This document shows positions 31,719-43,720 of a DNA stretch of 64,000 nt, piece by piece. A program made the position numbers and the translations under genes. Position 1 is the stretch's first letter. The number at the start of each line of letters is the position of its first letter. The notes under the pieces were generated by a model. It was not told where the DNA came from. It saw only the letters and a program-made list of their open reading frames with translations, and made no database searches. The stretch covers positions 38,729,700 to 38,793,699 of the forward strand of contig JASEVX010000011.1 in NCBI GenBank assembly GCA_031761405.1, in the 5' to 3' direction. Source of the stretch: Serripes groenlandicus. Lineage: Eukaryota; Mollusca; Bivalvia; Cardiida; Cardiidae.

Positions 31719-33518
31719 TACATTACTTTTGAAAACACTAGGTGGAGAATGTCCTTTGTACTGGATGACATGACTTCATTCAAAACGTTCAACGTCATTA
31801 ATTCGCTAAATGTTCATCCTAGGCTCAAATATTGAGGACATGTAATAAATAGTTTATGGTATAAAGCAGGGTCTTTAAAAAGAAATTCAATAGACGGTAA
31901 GCTTTACCGCAGTGCACGAAACCCCACTTCGTTACAGAGAAAAGAAGTCATTTGCCACGGAACCATACTTTGTTATCACGAAACAGGTTTTGCTTGCAGA
32001 GTTAGGTGGCATTACTCATGGTACATAAGTTCTAAAACCGAGAGAAATGTGGCGTGAAATTAATATTTCGTAAACAGATTACATGATTTGTGCATTTCTT
32101 AATTAGAAGTATGTATGGTTGTATGTATGTTAGTAATGTATGGTAGAACCGTTTTCCTCTATTCGGGGTGTATTCTGGTTTACCAACAATTGCACGTATA
32201 ACACTCCTCTATTTTGTAAAAAAACTCGGCAGATAATTTTGAATATTCTATTTACATTTGTAAATGAAATAACATCATAGCGTTATCAAAATACTGACTT
32301 CAATATATCAAATCGAAAGTGTTACTTACTTAAAGGTGATAAGCAGCATTTTCTGAAAATCCCGACATTATATGTTCACACAACAAGTTGTAAAAGTTCA
32401 CCGGATATTATACGCAGTTGATTACTCATTATCTTTTGATTGGGTATTTTTTTTTCCGATAATGTTTGAAGGTTAAAAAAGCTAATTTGTTCAGAAAGAT
32501 TGTAATAATGTTCTTTTTAATAATCATTTTTAAATCATACATTTCTTACGTTGTTTGACATTTTGTTAAGCATAAGGCGAAGCTGTTCGGCTAAACTCGG
32601 AAACCTGATTTAGAGTGTCGTAAATAGCCGAGTGGGACCCGATTTAACCACTCTGCTAAACCTTCTACAATGATTGTCAATTAGCGAAGTTTCTACAGGT
32701 AAAATCCCGATTAATTAAAGGACCAAATGTATTTGTATAACAAAATGTATAAGTATTTGCGTGTGTCGTAATGTTCCGAAGTAAACTTTTCCCACAGCGG
32801 ATTTTTTTTTAGAGCAGACGACAGTTTTTCAAAAGATGTCTACTGCAATATCTGTCTACTACATGTATAATATCTGTCGAAATGTTTCGGCGTGTAAGGA
32901 ATATTTCTTTAAATGAAATTTTTTATTTTGTAATTCAATTCATGTGTTAATATTTTAAAACCAATACTGAAATAAAAGTATACACATAGAATAATAAACT
33001 AAAAGAATAATTACTAACATAAACAATAATCTCGTCGAAATGATTTGTTAAATTACCCGTTTGAAACAGAAAAGGCAGATAGTAGATCAAGGGGAAATAT
33101 GATATCTAGTTATTGCAATTTATGTTGGCTTTACTCTGTACATACATATTCTTGTAATCAAACAATTTGTCAAAATAAACATATGAGGCAAAATAGACAT
33201 GAAGCATTGGTATAAAAAAACCTGACTTTTTGTGACCTGTTTAAATGATGTCAGCTCATATATCACAATATGTCAACCCTTTCCCATATTAAGACGCATT
33301 TTGACGCATGTGTAGAATACAAGGTTTGAAAACATTATGGTTAAAGGAGAATTCACTCACAATCAGTTTTTACTTTTGCAAGATTCTATTTTCAATTATT
33401 TACAATAACTATATATCACTTCAGACAAACTGTCCTAATGTTTTCCTACAAATGGGAAAGGGCTAAACTTGTTTTACTTTTAACATACACACACTGTCAC
33501 GAAACGCCTTTATTACCT
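31530..33518. repeat. Segmental duplication, copy 5 side
   Basis: Matches 36954-38982, covering half of the last exon, the 3' UTR region and about 1.8 kb of flank. The rest is AT-rich and non-coding. Confidence 0.75.
31844..31849 (+). other. Candidate polyadenylation signal, copy 5
   Basis: AATAAA about 126 bp after the stop. In the copy 6 fragment the same site reads AGTAAA. Confidence 0.35.
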
Positions 33519-34263
33519 CATTACTTCCTTTTTTAGAGTATTTGGTAAGACCGGACCGGGGATCGAACCCGCGACCTCCCGCACACAATGCGGACGCTCT
33601 ACTACTACAACGCATCGGTGGTTGAGTCCCAACAACTAATTAGAAAACGATAACAATTAATCGTTACCATATGGGGCGATCTTACCGGCCCGAATGCTTA
33701 CCGCATTTCTTTTTCAGTTTTCAGAAGAGTTGTTGAAATTGTAGCAAAAGAGTAAATTTCTGAAACGGGTATATACGGGGTAATGCTATCCCCGCAACCC
33801 TGAGCGCCAAGAAGGGGAGTCATAACTACCAGTGTTTAAGTCTTTAGTATGATTCTACCTGGGAACAAACCCTTAGCTCCTGCTCGTGAGACTGACGTTT
33901 CTATCACTACACCAGAAAGACGGCAACAAAACACACTACATCTGCACTAACAGGAAATGCAATTCCATTATCAGACGACATAATACGAATCCATCTGAAA
34001 GAATAATACCCTCGCTTAAAAATAACAAGATTTGCCTCTGCTAGGAATAACTCTCATTAAAAATAACTAGAACTGTGAGTGAACTCACAAAAGGATACTC
34101 CCGTCCCGCGCTTACGAGACATATGGACAGACGTACGGACAGATATATTTCCGACCGGGATAATCTTACTTCATGCACATCCTTCGGGTGTGTACTGCAA
34201 CTGTGTAAAGTTTCATCAGAATCGGTCCAGCCGTTAAGGAGGAGTTGCGCTTACAAGACATAT

Positions 34264-34308
34264 GGACAGACAGACGGACAGACAGACAGACAGACAGACG
34301 GACGGACT
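34264..34308. repeat. GACA microsatellite
   Basis: GACAGACAGACGGACAGACA-type tandem, part of a larger dispersed repeat. Confidence 0.7.
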
Positions 34309-34309
34309 C

Positions 34310-34533
34310 ATGGGAGAGTACTTGTGGGGTTATTTCGTTTGATGTTTTTTTTGTGGGGTGCACCCCAAAAGTATGCAATTCATTCCGTAATTAACCCCCT
34401 TTTACGGAATGAATAACATTAATATGCAAATGAGATACCCGTTATAAAAAAATATATTTATCTAAGTGTCTTTATAAGGGTGGTGAGTGGGCTTTAGGAA
34501 AAACACGCACCCCACAAGTACTCTCTCATGCAG
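34310..34533. mobile_element. Small inverted-repeat element nested in a repeat
   Basis: Left GAGAGTACTTGTGGGGT, right ACCCCACAAGTACTCTC, inserted in the GGACAGACGGAC tract. An inner hairpin ATTCATTCCGTAATT ... TTACGGAATGAAT is present. Confidence 0.65.
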
Positions 34534-34974
34534 ACGGACAGACGGATAGGGTGATTCCTCTATACTCCCCCTAAACGTATAATAATATTAAGAAGAAGAA
34601 CTAGATAGGTTGTTTTCGAGCGCTGCGTCGAAAACAGATGTCTCCCCTAAAAACGCAAATTTTACACCATTAAAATATTGAACAAGGGGAGATAACTTTG
34701 CAACAAAGTGGCCCAGATTTATAATTCTTGCAAAGTGCACAACTTTACATTGCCATCTATTTATGTTCCGAGTTTCAATAAATTCCTTTAGGTAGTTTCC
34801 GAGTTCTGCTCCGGACAAACAGAATAATGACAAATACAGTATGTCTCCCTTTCAGAGAAGGGAAGATATAATAATGACAATACAGTATGTCTCCTTTTCA
34901 GAGAAGGGAAGATATAATTATTCTGACAAATATTCAAATGAAACCTACAGTATGTTACTAATAAAAAATTTCCT

Positions 34975-36858
34975 TCATTTGGCCTAGTGACCAATTGTTT
35001 TTACCTTATTTGACCCATATTCAAACATGGACTAGATATCATCAAGACAAACATTCTGACAAAGTTTCAACTTGCTCAAAGTAAAAATGAACCTCCGGAG
35101 TTTTAACACTATTTTCCTTCAATATGGCCTATTGACCTAGTTTTTAACCTAATATGACCCATATTCCAACTTGGCCTAGATATTATTAAGACAAACATTC
35201 TGACAGAATTTCAAAATTGCGGCATCTATAGTGTTTTCAAGGATTTCCTTCAATTTGACCTAGTGACCTATTTTTGACCTTACATGACCCATATTCGAAC
35301 TTGGCCTTCATATCATCACGACAATCATTTTGATAACGTTTAAGCATGCTCAACTTAAAAATGCGGCATCCAGAGTGTTAACAATATTTTCCTTTAATTT
35401 GGCCTAGTGACCTAGTTTTTGACCAGGCATGACATATAGTTTCTGATCGTATATGACCCATACTTGAACATGACCTAGATATCATACAGACAAATATTCT
35501 GACAAAAAGTCAAGCTCCTGAAGCAAAAGATGCAGTCTCCAGAGTGTTAAACAAGATTTTCCTTTAATTTGGCCTAGTTACCTAGTTTTTGACCAGACAT
35601 GACCCATATTCAAACTTGGCCAAGACATTATTAAGATTATTTCGGATTCTACAGTGTTAACAAGATTTTCCTTCAATTCGGCCTAGTGACCACCTTTTTA
35701 AACAGACCTGTTACAAATTACAACATGACCTACATATCATCGAGACAAACATTCTGATAAAGTTTCAAAATGCTCAAGGTAAAGGTGCAGCCTCAAGATT
35801 GTTAACGAGCTTTTCCTTCAATTTAGCCAAGTGACCTAGTTTCTGACCCAATATGGCCCATATTCGAACTTGACCTAGATATCTTTAAGACAAACATTCT
35901 GACAAAATTGCGGCCTCTAGTGTGTGAACAAGATTTTCCTTCAATTTGACCTAGTGACCTACTGTTTGACCCAACATAACCTATGTTCGAACTTGACTTA
36001 CATATTATCAAGACAAACATTCTGTTAAAATTTCAACATGCTCAAGGTTAAAATGTAGTATCCAAAGTGTTAACAAGATTCCCTTTCAATTTGGCCTAGT
36101 GACCTTGTTTTAACCCAGCATGACCCGTATTCAAACTTGACCTAGATACTATTTAGATAAACATTCAAATGTCAAGCTGCTGTAGCAAAACAGAGTTAAC
36201 AAGATTTTCTTTCAATTGGCCTAGTGACCTAGTTTCTGATCCAACATGACGAATGCTCGAACTTGACCTACATATTATCAAGACAAACATTCTGATAACG
36301 TTTCAACATGCTCTAGCTAAAAATGCAGTATCGAGAGTGTTAACAAGATTTCCCTTCATTTTGGCCTAGTGACCTAGTTTCTGACCAAATATGAGCAATA
36401 TTATTGACCTAGATATATTTACGACAATCATTCTGACAAAATTACAAACTGCTGCAGCAAAAATTGCGGCCTCTAGAGTGTTAACAAGATTTTACTTCAA
36501 TTTGACCTAGTGACCTACTTTTTGACCCGACATGACCCATGTTCCAACTTGACTTACATATCATCAAGACAAACATTCTGATTAAGTTTCAACATGCTCA
36601 AGTTGAAAAAGTGGCATCCAGAGTGTTAACACTATTTCCCTTCAATTTGACCTAGTGACTTAGTTGTTGACCTCATATGGCCCTGGTTTTAACTTGTCAA
36701 AGATTTGATAGAGATGAATGATAAATATTCATGAAGATCGGATGAAAAATGTAGCTTGTAGAGTGTTAACATGGAAAAATGTTGACGACGACGAACGGAC
36801 GCCGGACAAAATGTGATCACAATAGCTCACCTTGCACTTCGTGCATAGGTGATCTAAA
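34975..36858. repeat. Hairpin-ended TGACCT-rich repeat upstream of copy 6
   Basis: About a dozen degenerate units near 150 bp (TTTGGCCTAGTGACCTAGTT, AAGACAAACATTCTGACAAA). It ends at 36825-36858 with GCTCACCTTGCACTTCGTGC then ATAGGTGATCTAA. A second partial unit follows to 36954. Confidence 0.65.
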
Positions 36859-36953
36859 AATGCGGCCTCAAGAGTGTTAACAAGATTTCCCTTCAATTTG
36901 ACCTAGTGACCTTGTTTTTAACCTCATATGGCCTAATTTCGAACCTGTCCAAG

Positions 36954-38982
36954 ATCGCATCGATCTTTGTGCTAATAAATGGGACGTGTATTGCATGTTG
37001 TTTATGTCGATCAAAAGTTGCTCAGTGTTACAGACGGGTTATTCATGGTAAAAAGGACACCAGACCTGTAGAAGAAACAGATGGGCAAAGTGGTACTCAA
37101 CTGTTAGGTATTGGTCAACATACTCCAGACGCGCTTGCGTAATACATTACTTTTGAAAACACTAGGTGGACAATGTACTTGTACTGGATGACATGGCTTC
37201 ACTCAAAAAGTTCAATGTCATTAATTCAATAAATGTTTAACCATGGCTCAAATACTGAAGACATGTAGTAAATAGTTCATGGTGTAAGCAGGGTATTTCA
37301 ATAGAAGTTGAATAGACAATAAGCTTTACCGCCATGCACAAAATCTAATTTCTATACAAAAAAAAAGAAGTCATTTGCCACGGAAGCATACTTTGTTATC
37401 AAGAAACAGGTTTTAATTGCGCAGTTAGGCTGTACGTGACTTTAATCATGGTACACCATTTAGAACCGTACACGTTAGGGAGGGATAACATTAATTTCTA
37501 TTTTTATACTAGGGTTTTCCGTTGTGTTACTATTGTTATACTTTCCGTTTTCCCACTCTGTTTCTATTACCTGATCTTTTTTTAGAAACAAAAATACTTC
37601 TAAAAATAAACCGTGAAGAATGATTTCCTCTATGTGGACATATTCTGGTTTACCAACACACGTATTACACTCCTCTGTTTTAAAAGAAACTCGGCTGATA
37701 ATTTAAAACATTATATTCCTACATTTGTAAATATAATACCATCGTAGCGTTTTTAAAATACTGACGCCAATAATAATGCAATATATCAAATCGAAAGTGT
37801 TACTTACACGAAGGTGATGAGCAGTATTTTCAGAAAAAAATCCTGAAACTATATGTTGACACACAAAGTTGTAAAAGTTAACCGGATATTCTACTAATCA
37901 TTATCTTTTCATTGGATAATTTTTTTCCGATAATGTTTAAAGGTTAAAAAAGCTGATAATTGTAATAAAGTTCTTTTTTATAATTATTTTTAAATTATAC
38001 ATTTGTTTCGTTGTTTGAAATTGTGTTAAATTGTGCGAAGCTGTTCGGCTAAACTCGGAAACTGGATTTAGAGTGTCGTAAATAGCCGGGTGGGACCCGA
38101 ATAAACCACTCTGCTAAACCTTCTACAATGATTGTCAATTAACTAAATTTCTACAGGTAAAATCCCGATCAAGCAAGAACAAAATGTCTAAGTATCTGCG
38201 TGTGTGTCGAAATGTTCCGAAGTAAACCCTTCCCACAGCGGAAATATTTTCAGCAGACGACATCGAGTTTGTCGAAGGTGGTTTACTGCAATATCTGTCG
38301 AAATGCGTCGGCGTGTGAGGAACATGTTTTTAAATGAAACTTTTTATTTTGTAATTTGATTTATGTGTAGATATTTTAAAATCAATTCTGAAATAAAGTA
38401 AACAATAAACTAAAAGAATAATTACTAACATAAACAATAATCACGTCGAAACGAGTTGTCAAAATTACCTGTTTGAAACCGAAAATGCAGATAGTAGAAC
38501 AAGCGGAAATGTGATATCTAGTTTTTGCAACTTATTTTGGCTTTACTCAGTATACATGTTCTTGGAATCAAATTATTTGTCAAAATAAACATATGAGGCA
38601 AAATAGACATGATATTGGTATAAAACACCTGACTTTTTGTGAACTGTTTAAATTTTTGTTTTCTTGTATTGAAAGTATTTGTCTAAAAAAACATCTGAGC
38701 AAATAAACATTTTGCAATATTATAAATAAAGTCCGGCTTCCAGTGATCTGCTTAAATTATGTCAGCTTATATATCACAATATGTTAACCCTTTACCATAT
38801 ACAGACGCATTGACGCATGTGTATAATACAACGTCTTGAATGCAAGAGTCTATTTTCAATTCTTTTCAATCATTATATATATCAATTTAGACAAACTTTC
38901 CTAATGTTTGCCTGAAATGGGAAGGGGTAAACTTTTTTTACTTTTATCATACACACACTGTCACGAAACGCCTTTATTACCT
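36954..38982. repeat. Segmental duplication, copy 6 side
   Basis: The left joint lies inside a hairpin-ended repeat (GTCCAAGAT|). At the right joint, another hairpin terminus (GACCCGAGCACTTTGTGCTC) begins at 38983. Confidence 0.75.
36958..37142 (+). pseudogene. Receptor copy 6: 5'-truncated fragment of the last exon
   Basis: From about 36958 the sequence is nearly identical to 31534-31718: the second half of the transmembrane helix and the complete tail, with PVEET intact. Differences include M to I in the helix, K to R before PVEET and P to L near the end. Exon 1, the CRD, the stalk and half the helix are absent; upstream is a hairpin-ended repeat, broken at 36954-36958. An ATG-started frame (36906) reads through the junction but lacks a signal peptide and a full helix, so I treat it as a dead fragment. 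The 3' flank is also duplicated. Confidence 0.75.
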
Positions 38983-39170
38983 GACCCGAGCACTTTGTGC
39001 TCGGGGTCAGCTTTTGTGACCAATCACCGTCCGGCATCCGTTCAAATCACCCGATCAACTTATTCTGATCTGTTGAAAACATGTCCATCAAAGGGCGGGC
39101 TTATATATTCTAAGTAAGAGCATTGGATATCAGGTGATCGATAAAGGACCATCACGGGACTCTTGCTCGT
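38983..39170 (-). repeat. Hairpin-ended repeat terminus, reverse orientation
   Basis: GACCCGAGCACTTTGTGCTC then GGGGTCAGCTTTTGTGACCA is the reversed end of the same broad family. It abuts the segmental duplication. Confidence 0.5.
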
Positions 39171-40605
39171 CTCTTTGATATGTTTTTTCTATTATAATTC
39201 ATCAGATATTATTGTGAATAATTACATGATTGTACTACTGTCATATGGTGAAATCCGTTCGAGTTAAGGTACGATAAGCAGTTTCAAAGTTTAGGGGTTT
39301 TACCTCCATTATAGCCCGTCATTTACTCCGTATTTTACTTTAACTCAATAGCTTAAGGCAAGTAAATCTGATTAACTGATTACATAAACTAACGATTCTC
39401 ATGTGCTTTCACACGTTTTTCCACGTGGTACATATCACCATCGCTTCTACAAATTGTTTAGCATATTTGACTAAATAATTTGCATTACACTATTTGGTTA
39501 TTTTAAGCATACGTCTTGTTAATTTTCATGTTTGTTTTATAGTGTTAATAAACGAAGGACCTGTTGGCGCCACCATGTTATATATATAATAGTTGTATTA
39601 TCTATATATTTATCTTTAAGATTACATGTATTAGTGTCATGATCATCATCATCTACATCATTAAATGATTGAACCTTAACAACATCTTGTCGTCAATCCA
39701 TCTACACTAATTGATTGTTTGGTGTTTTACGCCGTTTTCTACAATTTTTCAGTGATATCAGGGCACTTATCAAACCTAAAGTGAGTCGGACTTAATGCTA
39801 ACCCTGCAACGCTGAGCGCAAAGGAGGGCAGTCATTTATTCCATTTTTAAAGTTTTTGGTATAACAATTAATCGTTACCTTACCTTAATCAATCAAGCGA
39901 AAATGCACAAAACACTACATTCATCTTAAATACATCATTATGACTATGTTTACGTCTTACTGGAATCGATTATAAGGTAGAAAATGACTATTCTATAAGT
40001 ATACAAGACGAATATTGATGCAATGCATCAAAGACGCCGGGCATGATTTTGAAGCATGACTTAAAAGAAGCAGATGCAGTTCAATACATTCAAATAACCT
40101 GTGCAAACAGACTGGATGTGAATATTTTGAACAAGAAGGCCAAATGTCCCTTTATTTTAAACAAGAAGGCAAAGATGTGCTTATATTGCTCACCTGGCTA
40201 CCATAGTCTATAATAACAGGTTATCAAGAGCAGAAAGGGTCAATTTTGACGTAGGGATTAGAAGTTTTATATGCTACGATCTATGTGATATTCAGCATGT
40301 GAAGTTTAGTCGTAAAATGACAAGTTTAGTCCTGTAACCATTTGGTATACAGTTTACTTAACATTGACTGCAACTATAATGTGTCATACAAGCTGAAGTT
40401 TCTTAATTTTTACCAATAAACGGTTTAAAATCTCTTCTCTAACTAGATCAATTAGATAAAAAAACATTGGTGCTGAAATATTAACAGATATTAACTTAAG
40501 GTTTAATGCCTCTAGTTATAAGTGAAGTGTGACACGAGCTTTCGACTGAGAGGGGGAAGTCTATTCTCCTACCAGTTTAGCAGAACTATGATAACAAAAA
40601 CGGGA
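39171..40605. other. Non-genic stretch
   Basis: A SINE fragment at 39708-39870 (minus strand) and AT-rich sequence; ACAATTAATCGTTACC at 39865-39880 matches 33652-33667, so the segmental duplication once extended further. No gene is recognised. Confidence 0.45.
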
Positions 40606-40617
40606 GTATATAAACAA

Positions 40618-40792
40618 TTGATTGATTGATTGATTGATTGGGGTTTAACGCCGTTTTTAACAACTTCTCTTATATCACGGCGGCCAGTTCACTTATCCAT
40701 GCATTTCCTGGTATCACACCAGTACTCCACACAACAATCTTCCCAAGCAACTGGCTGCTTTTCCAGATAGACTTAGCCCATTGATAGAAGAC
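40618..40792 (-). repeat. 5'-truncated SINE with 12-bp target duplication
   Basis: (AATC)n tail at 40618 and body to AGAAGAC. GTATATAAACAA flanks at 40606-40617 and 40793-40804. Confidence 0.85.
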
Positions 40793-40804
40793 GTATATAA
40801 ACAA

Positions 40805-43180
40805 AAACTACAAAGTAATTTTAACAAGTTTAAAATATTTGTTATCAAAATTGAGCATTTATGAAATAAAAAGAAAAAGTTCACGTGTATAGTCAACATA
40901 TGGCAAGAATACAATGGTCTGAATGAACACACTGTATTGGGAGATCGTTTTAAGCTCAGAAATACAACATAATTTTATAAATAGACAAAAACAACTCCCG
41001 GAACTTTTTTTCTGAGCTATGATGAATAGTCAGTGCCTTAAACCAAACAACTAAAAATGAACCTATTAAAAAAGCGTAGTCTAGGAAGTTGTGGAAAAGA
41101 TATTAAATACATTAAATGTGTCTTAAGCTTTGTAATAACGGAAGAAGACATACGTACTTTGTATCTTGTTGTTTCTTAAATGAGTTTATACAATTTTTGA
41201 TTCATAAAGGTTGTTAGAGTCCATTTTGTTGGTTTTCTAGTGTAACGGCTCATTAGTCGCCGGGCAGAAGCCCGCGACTTCTATTTTTAATAGCTTTTCG
41301 GAAATCACATGGGAGGGCGGCTTATTATTAGAAAGAAACAAATCTAGATGATTTTAACATATTACAATTGTGGTTGTTTACGAACACTAATAAATGACAC
41401 ATCTAAAATGAAATAAATATTCCGAATTTTTAATGTTTGCAGTTTTTTTTATTTCACTCGCATTTAAGTTTTTTGTCTTATTTACGAAGACAAAAGTGGT
41501 CCCTTCAAGACGTGAACCAACACCCCCTAATGCAGACTCTTATGTGTCATCATTGAGGTCAATTTCGGATTCTCCTTTTAATAGCAATTTTAACTTACTA
41601 AATGTTGTTTTCATGTTCAAAGAGATGTCTTGATTTGTGTAGAATTCATTTAATAATGTTAATCCATGAATATCTAAAGTAGGAACTGTTTCTAAGCTAA
41701 ATATAGACCCTATTCTGTTGTGTAGTTTCGTGACCTTTAACATCGATTTTCGCGCATGCGCATTTCGATATGAAAAAGCGAGTGATATTATTTTATTTTA
41801 GACAAGTACAAGACGAATGTTTGACGCAAAGCGTCAAAGAGAAGCCGCAATATTTCGTTGTTCATGTAGAAATAAGAAAAAAATAACATTTTTAAATCCA
41901 CAAACAATAGAACAATTTAAACTGTAGACGGTAATGCTGATATATTTCTCCTTTTGTTTTCTTCAAATTACCTCCCTTTAAAGCAATACCAGGATATTTA
42001 CCTTGTGATTCGAATAAGATTGACAAACATTGAAATTATATGAATGAATACTATTATTTAAATAAGTAACAACAGCAAAATTAAATTTAAGCCAGATAAA
42101 TGTGTACACATTTCGTTAATTTTTTATAGATACCCTAATGTATAGGTATGAATATACAATTTATAAGCAAATGTTTTCATTTCAACGTTCCTGATGTTTG
42201 AATAGACTAAGGAAAGGCAAGAATACATAAATCAATCAATGCAGTCTTTTTCGGCGACGTTGATGCCTTGCATCAACTTTCTCTTGTATAGTATAGGTAT
42301 AGCATTTCTCATGATAGTTAGAGGTTTCGCGTTGTCGTTTCTTTGTTAAATCTAAGCCATTAACGATTTTCTTTAAAACATGCTCAGTGTTTGATGAATT
42401 GTGACGCCACATTCAAATTCAACAGTGCTGCAGGTATTGTACGGTGGTTCCTGGATCAATTACCAGTAGTACAGTCTTGTGTTCCATAGTAAACACAACA
42501 TAAACAGTTTAAGCTATGCCTATCAAACGGAACGAAACCTACCTGTTTTATGAATGGCAAACAGGTAGAACGTGTTTGGTTAACCGACTAAGGAACGGTA
42601 TATCGACAAAACCTATATAGGTTTCGCAAAACAGGTTTTGAGTTTTGTGACTATGGAACACAGGGCTGGTTTTATTTATTCAAACGTCGATGAAACAGTC
42701 GTACTGCCATAGTCAGAACCCTGCGCGCCAAGGAGGGAATCCACAGCTTCATTATTAAAGTCTTTGAAATGACCTTGTCGGGGATAGAAATCTGGTCTCC
42801 CAACTCCTGAGGCAAAATAGCTAACCACTTTACCACGGAGACGGTCCCATGTTCTAGGTAAAACAATGTTATGCCAACCGATTAATGACTGCATGTGTAT
42901 TCATGCCAGAGGCTTCTCGACATTCTTTGTGACGGATAAACGAACAGTGCACTGTCAATTCAAACTGCACAAATGCGCACATTGCTCGCAATCTACATCT
43001 TTCGCATATGCAATACGATTACTTCACAAGGTGTTTTTTATAAATAATTAAATGTTTTGTTACTAAAACTCGTTTTAGATAAAAGTCATGTACATTTTAT
43101 TAGATTTTGACCTATTTATATTACATCAATTGTTAAACTCTCGGTGTATGCTTCCCGGACTCAGCACAATCACTTAGGCA
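40805..43180. other. Non-genic stretch
   Basis: AT-rich. A SINE fragment lies at about 42665-42850 (minus strand). GACGCAAAGCGTC and similar small palindromes are seen near 41820. No gene is recognised. Confidence 0.4.
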
Positions 43181-43720
43181 GGATTTATGTGAAATTCCAA
43201 TCGTTGATCCCAACATTATCAAGGGATTGTTTCCGATATCTTTAGGTTACAAGGTTGGTGATTATCAACCCAGTCACTGTTTCTTCCCACAGTTGTATAT
43301 ACTTGATTTATTGGTTTTGATTTAATGCTGTTTTCAAAATTGTTACAGTGAAATCAAGGCGGTTCGTTTGTCTGCCCATGTGTTTTCTAACTCTAGCGTA
43401 CCGGCACTCCACACAGTATTCTTTCCAGGCAACCGACTACATTCAATTTAGCCCATTGGCAGAAGACGAATCACAATGAACTGTGTCAATTATTGGAAAG
43501 AAGGAATGCCCGGGCTGAGGTTCCGATGCAATTACATATGAATTGTACGTTTATTTACATCAACAGAGGAAAGCGGTTCGTTTCGTTTTAAAATCGAGAT
43601 GACTTCTGCCATTACTGGTGACTTCCAGACGGCTCCAAATGCTTAACTGATTTCTTTCATTTCTAGATACGTAAATGCACTCATTGACCTTTCGTAAACA
43701 TGGCATGTGTTACTCATATT
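43180..43720. repeat. Third copy of the block at 20560-21150 and 28565-29060
   Basis: GTGAAATTCCAATCGTTGAT ... ATTATCAAGGGATTG ... TTTCCGATATC parallels both receptor-unit flanks, including the embedded SINE. No receptor exon lies near. Confidence 0.55.

Larger units (their letters stand above)
33520..34970. other. Repeat-rich stretch between copies 5 and 6
   Basis: SINE pieces (33530-33620, 33779-33925), a repeat with TTTCATCAGAATCGGTCCAG (34060-34560), and AT-rich filler. No gene is recognised; open frames here lie in repeats. Confidence 0.5.
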
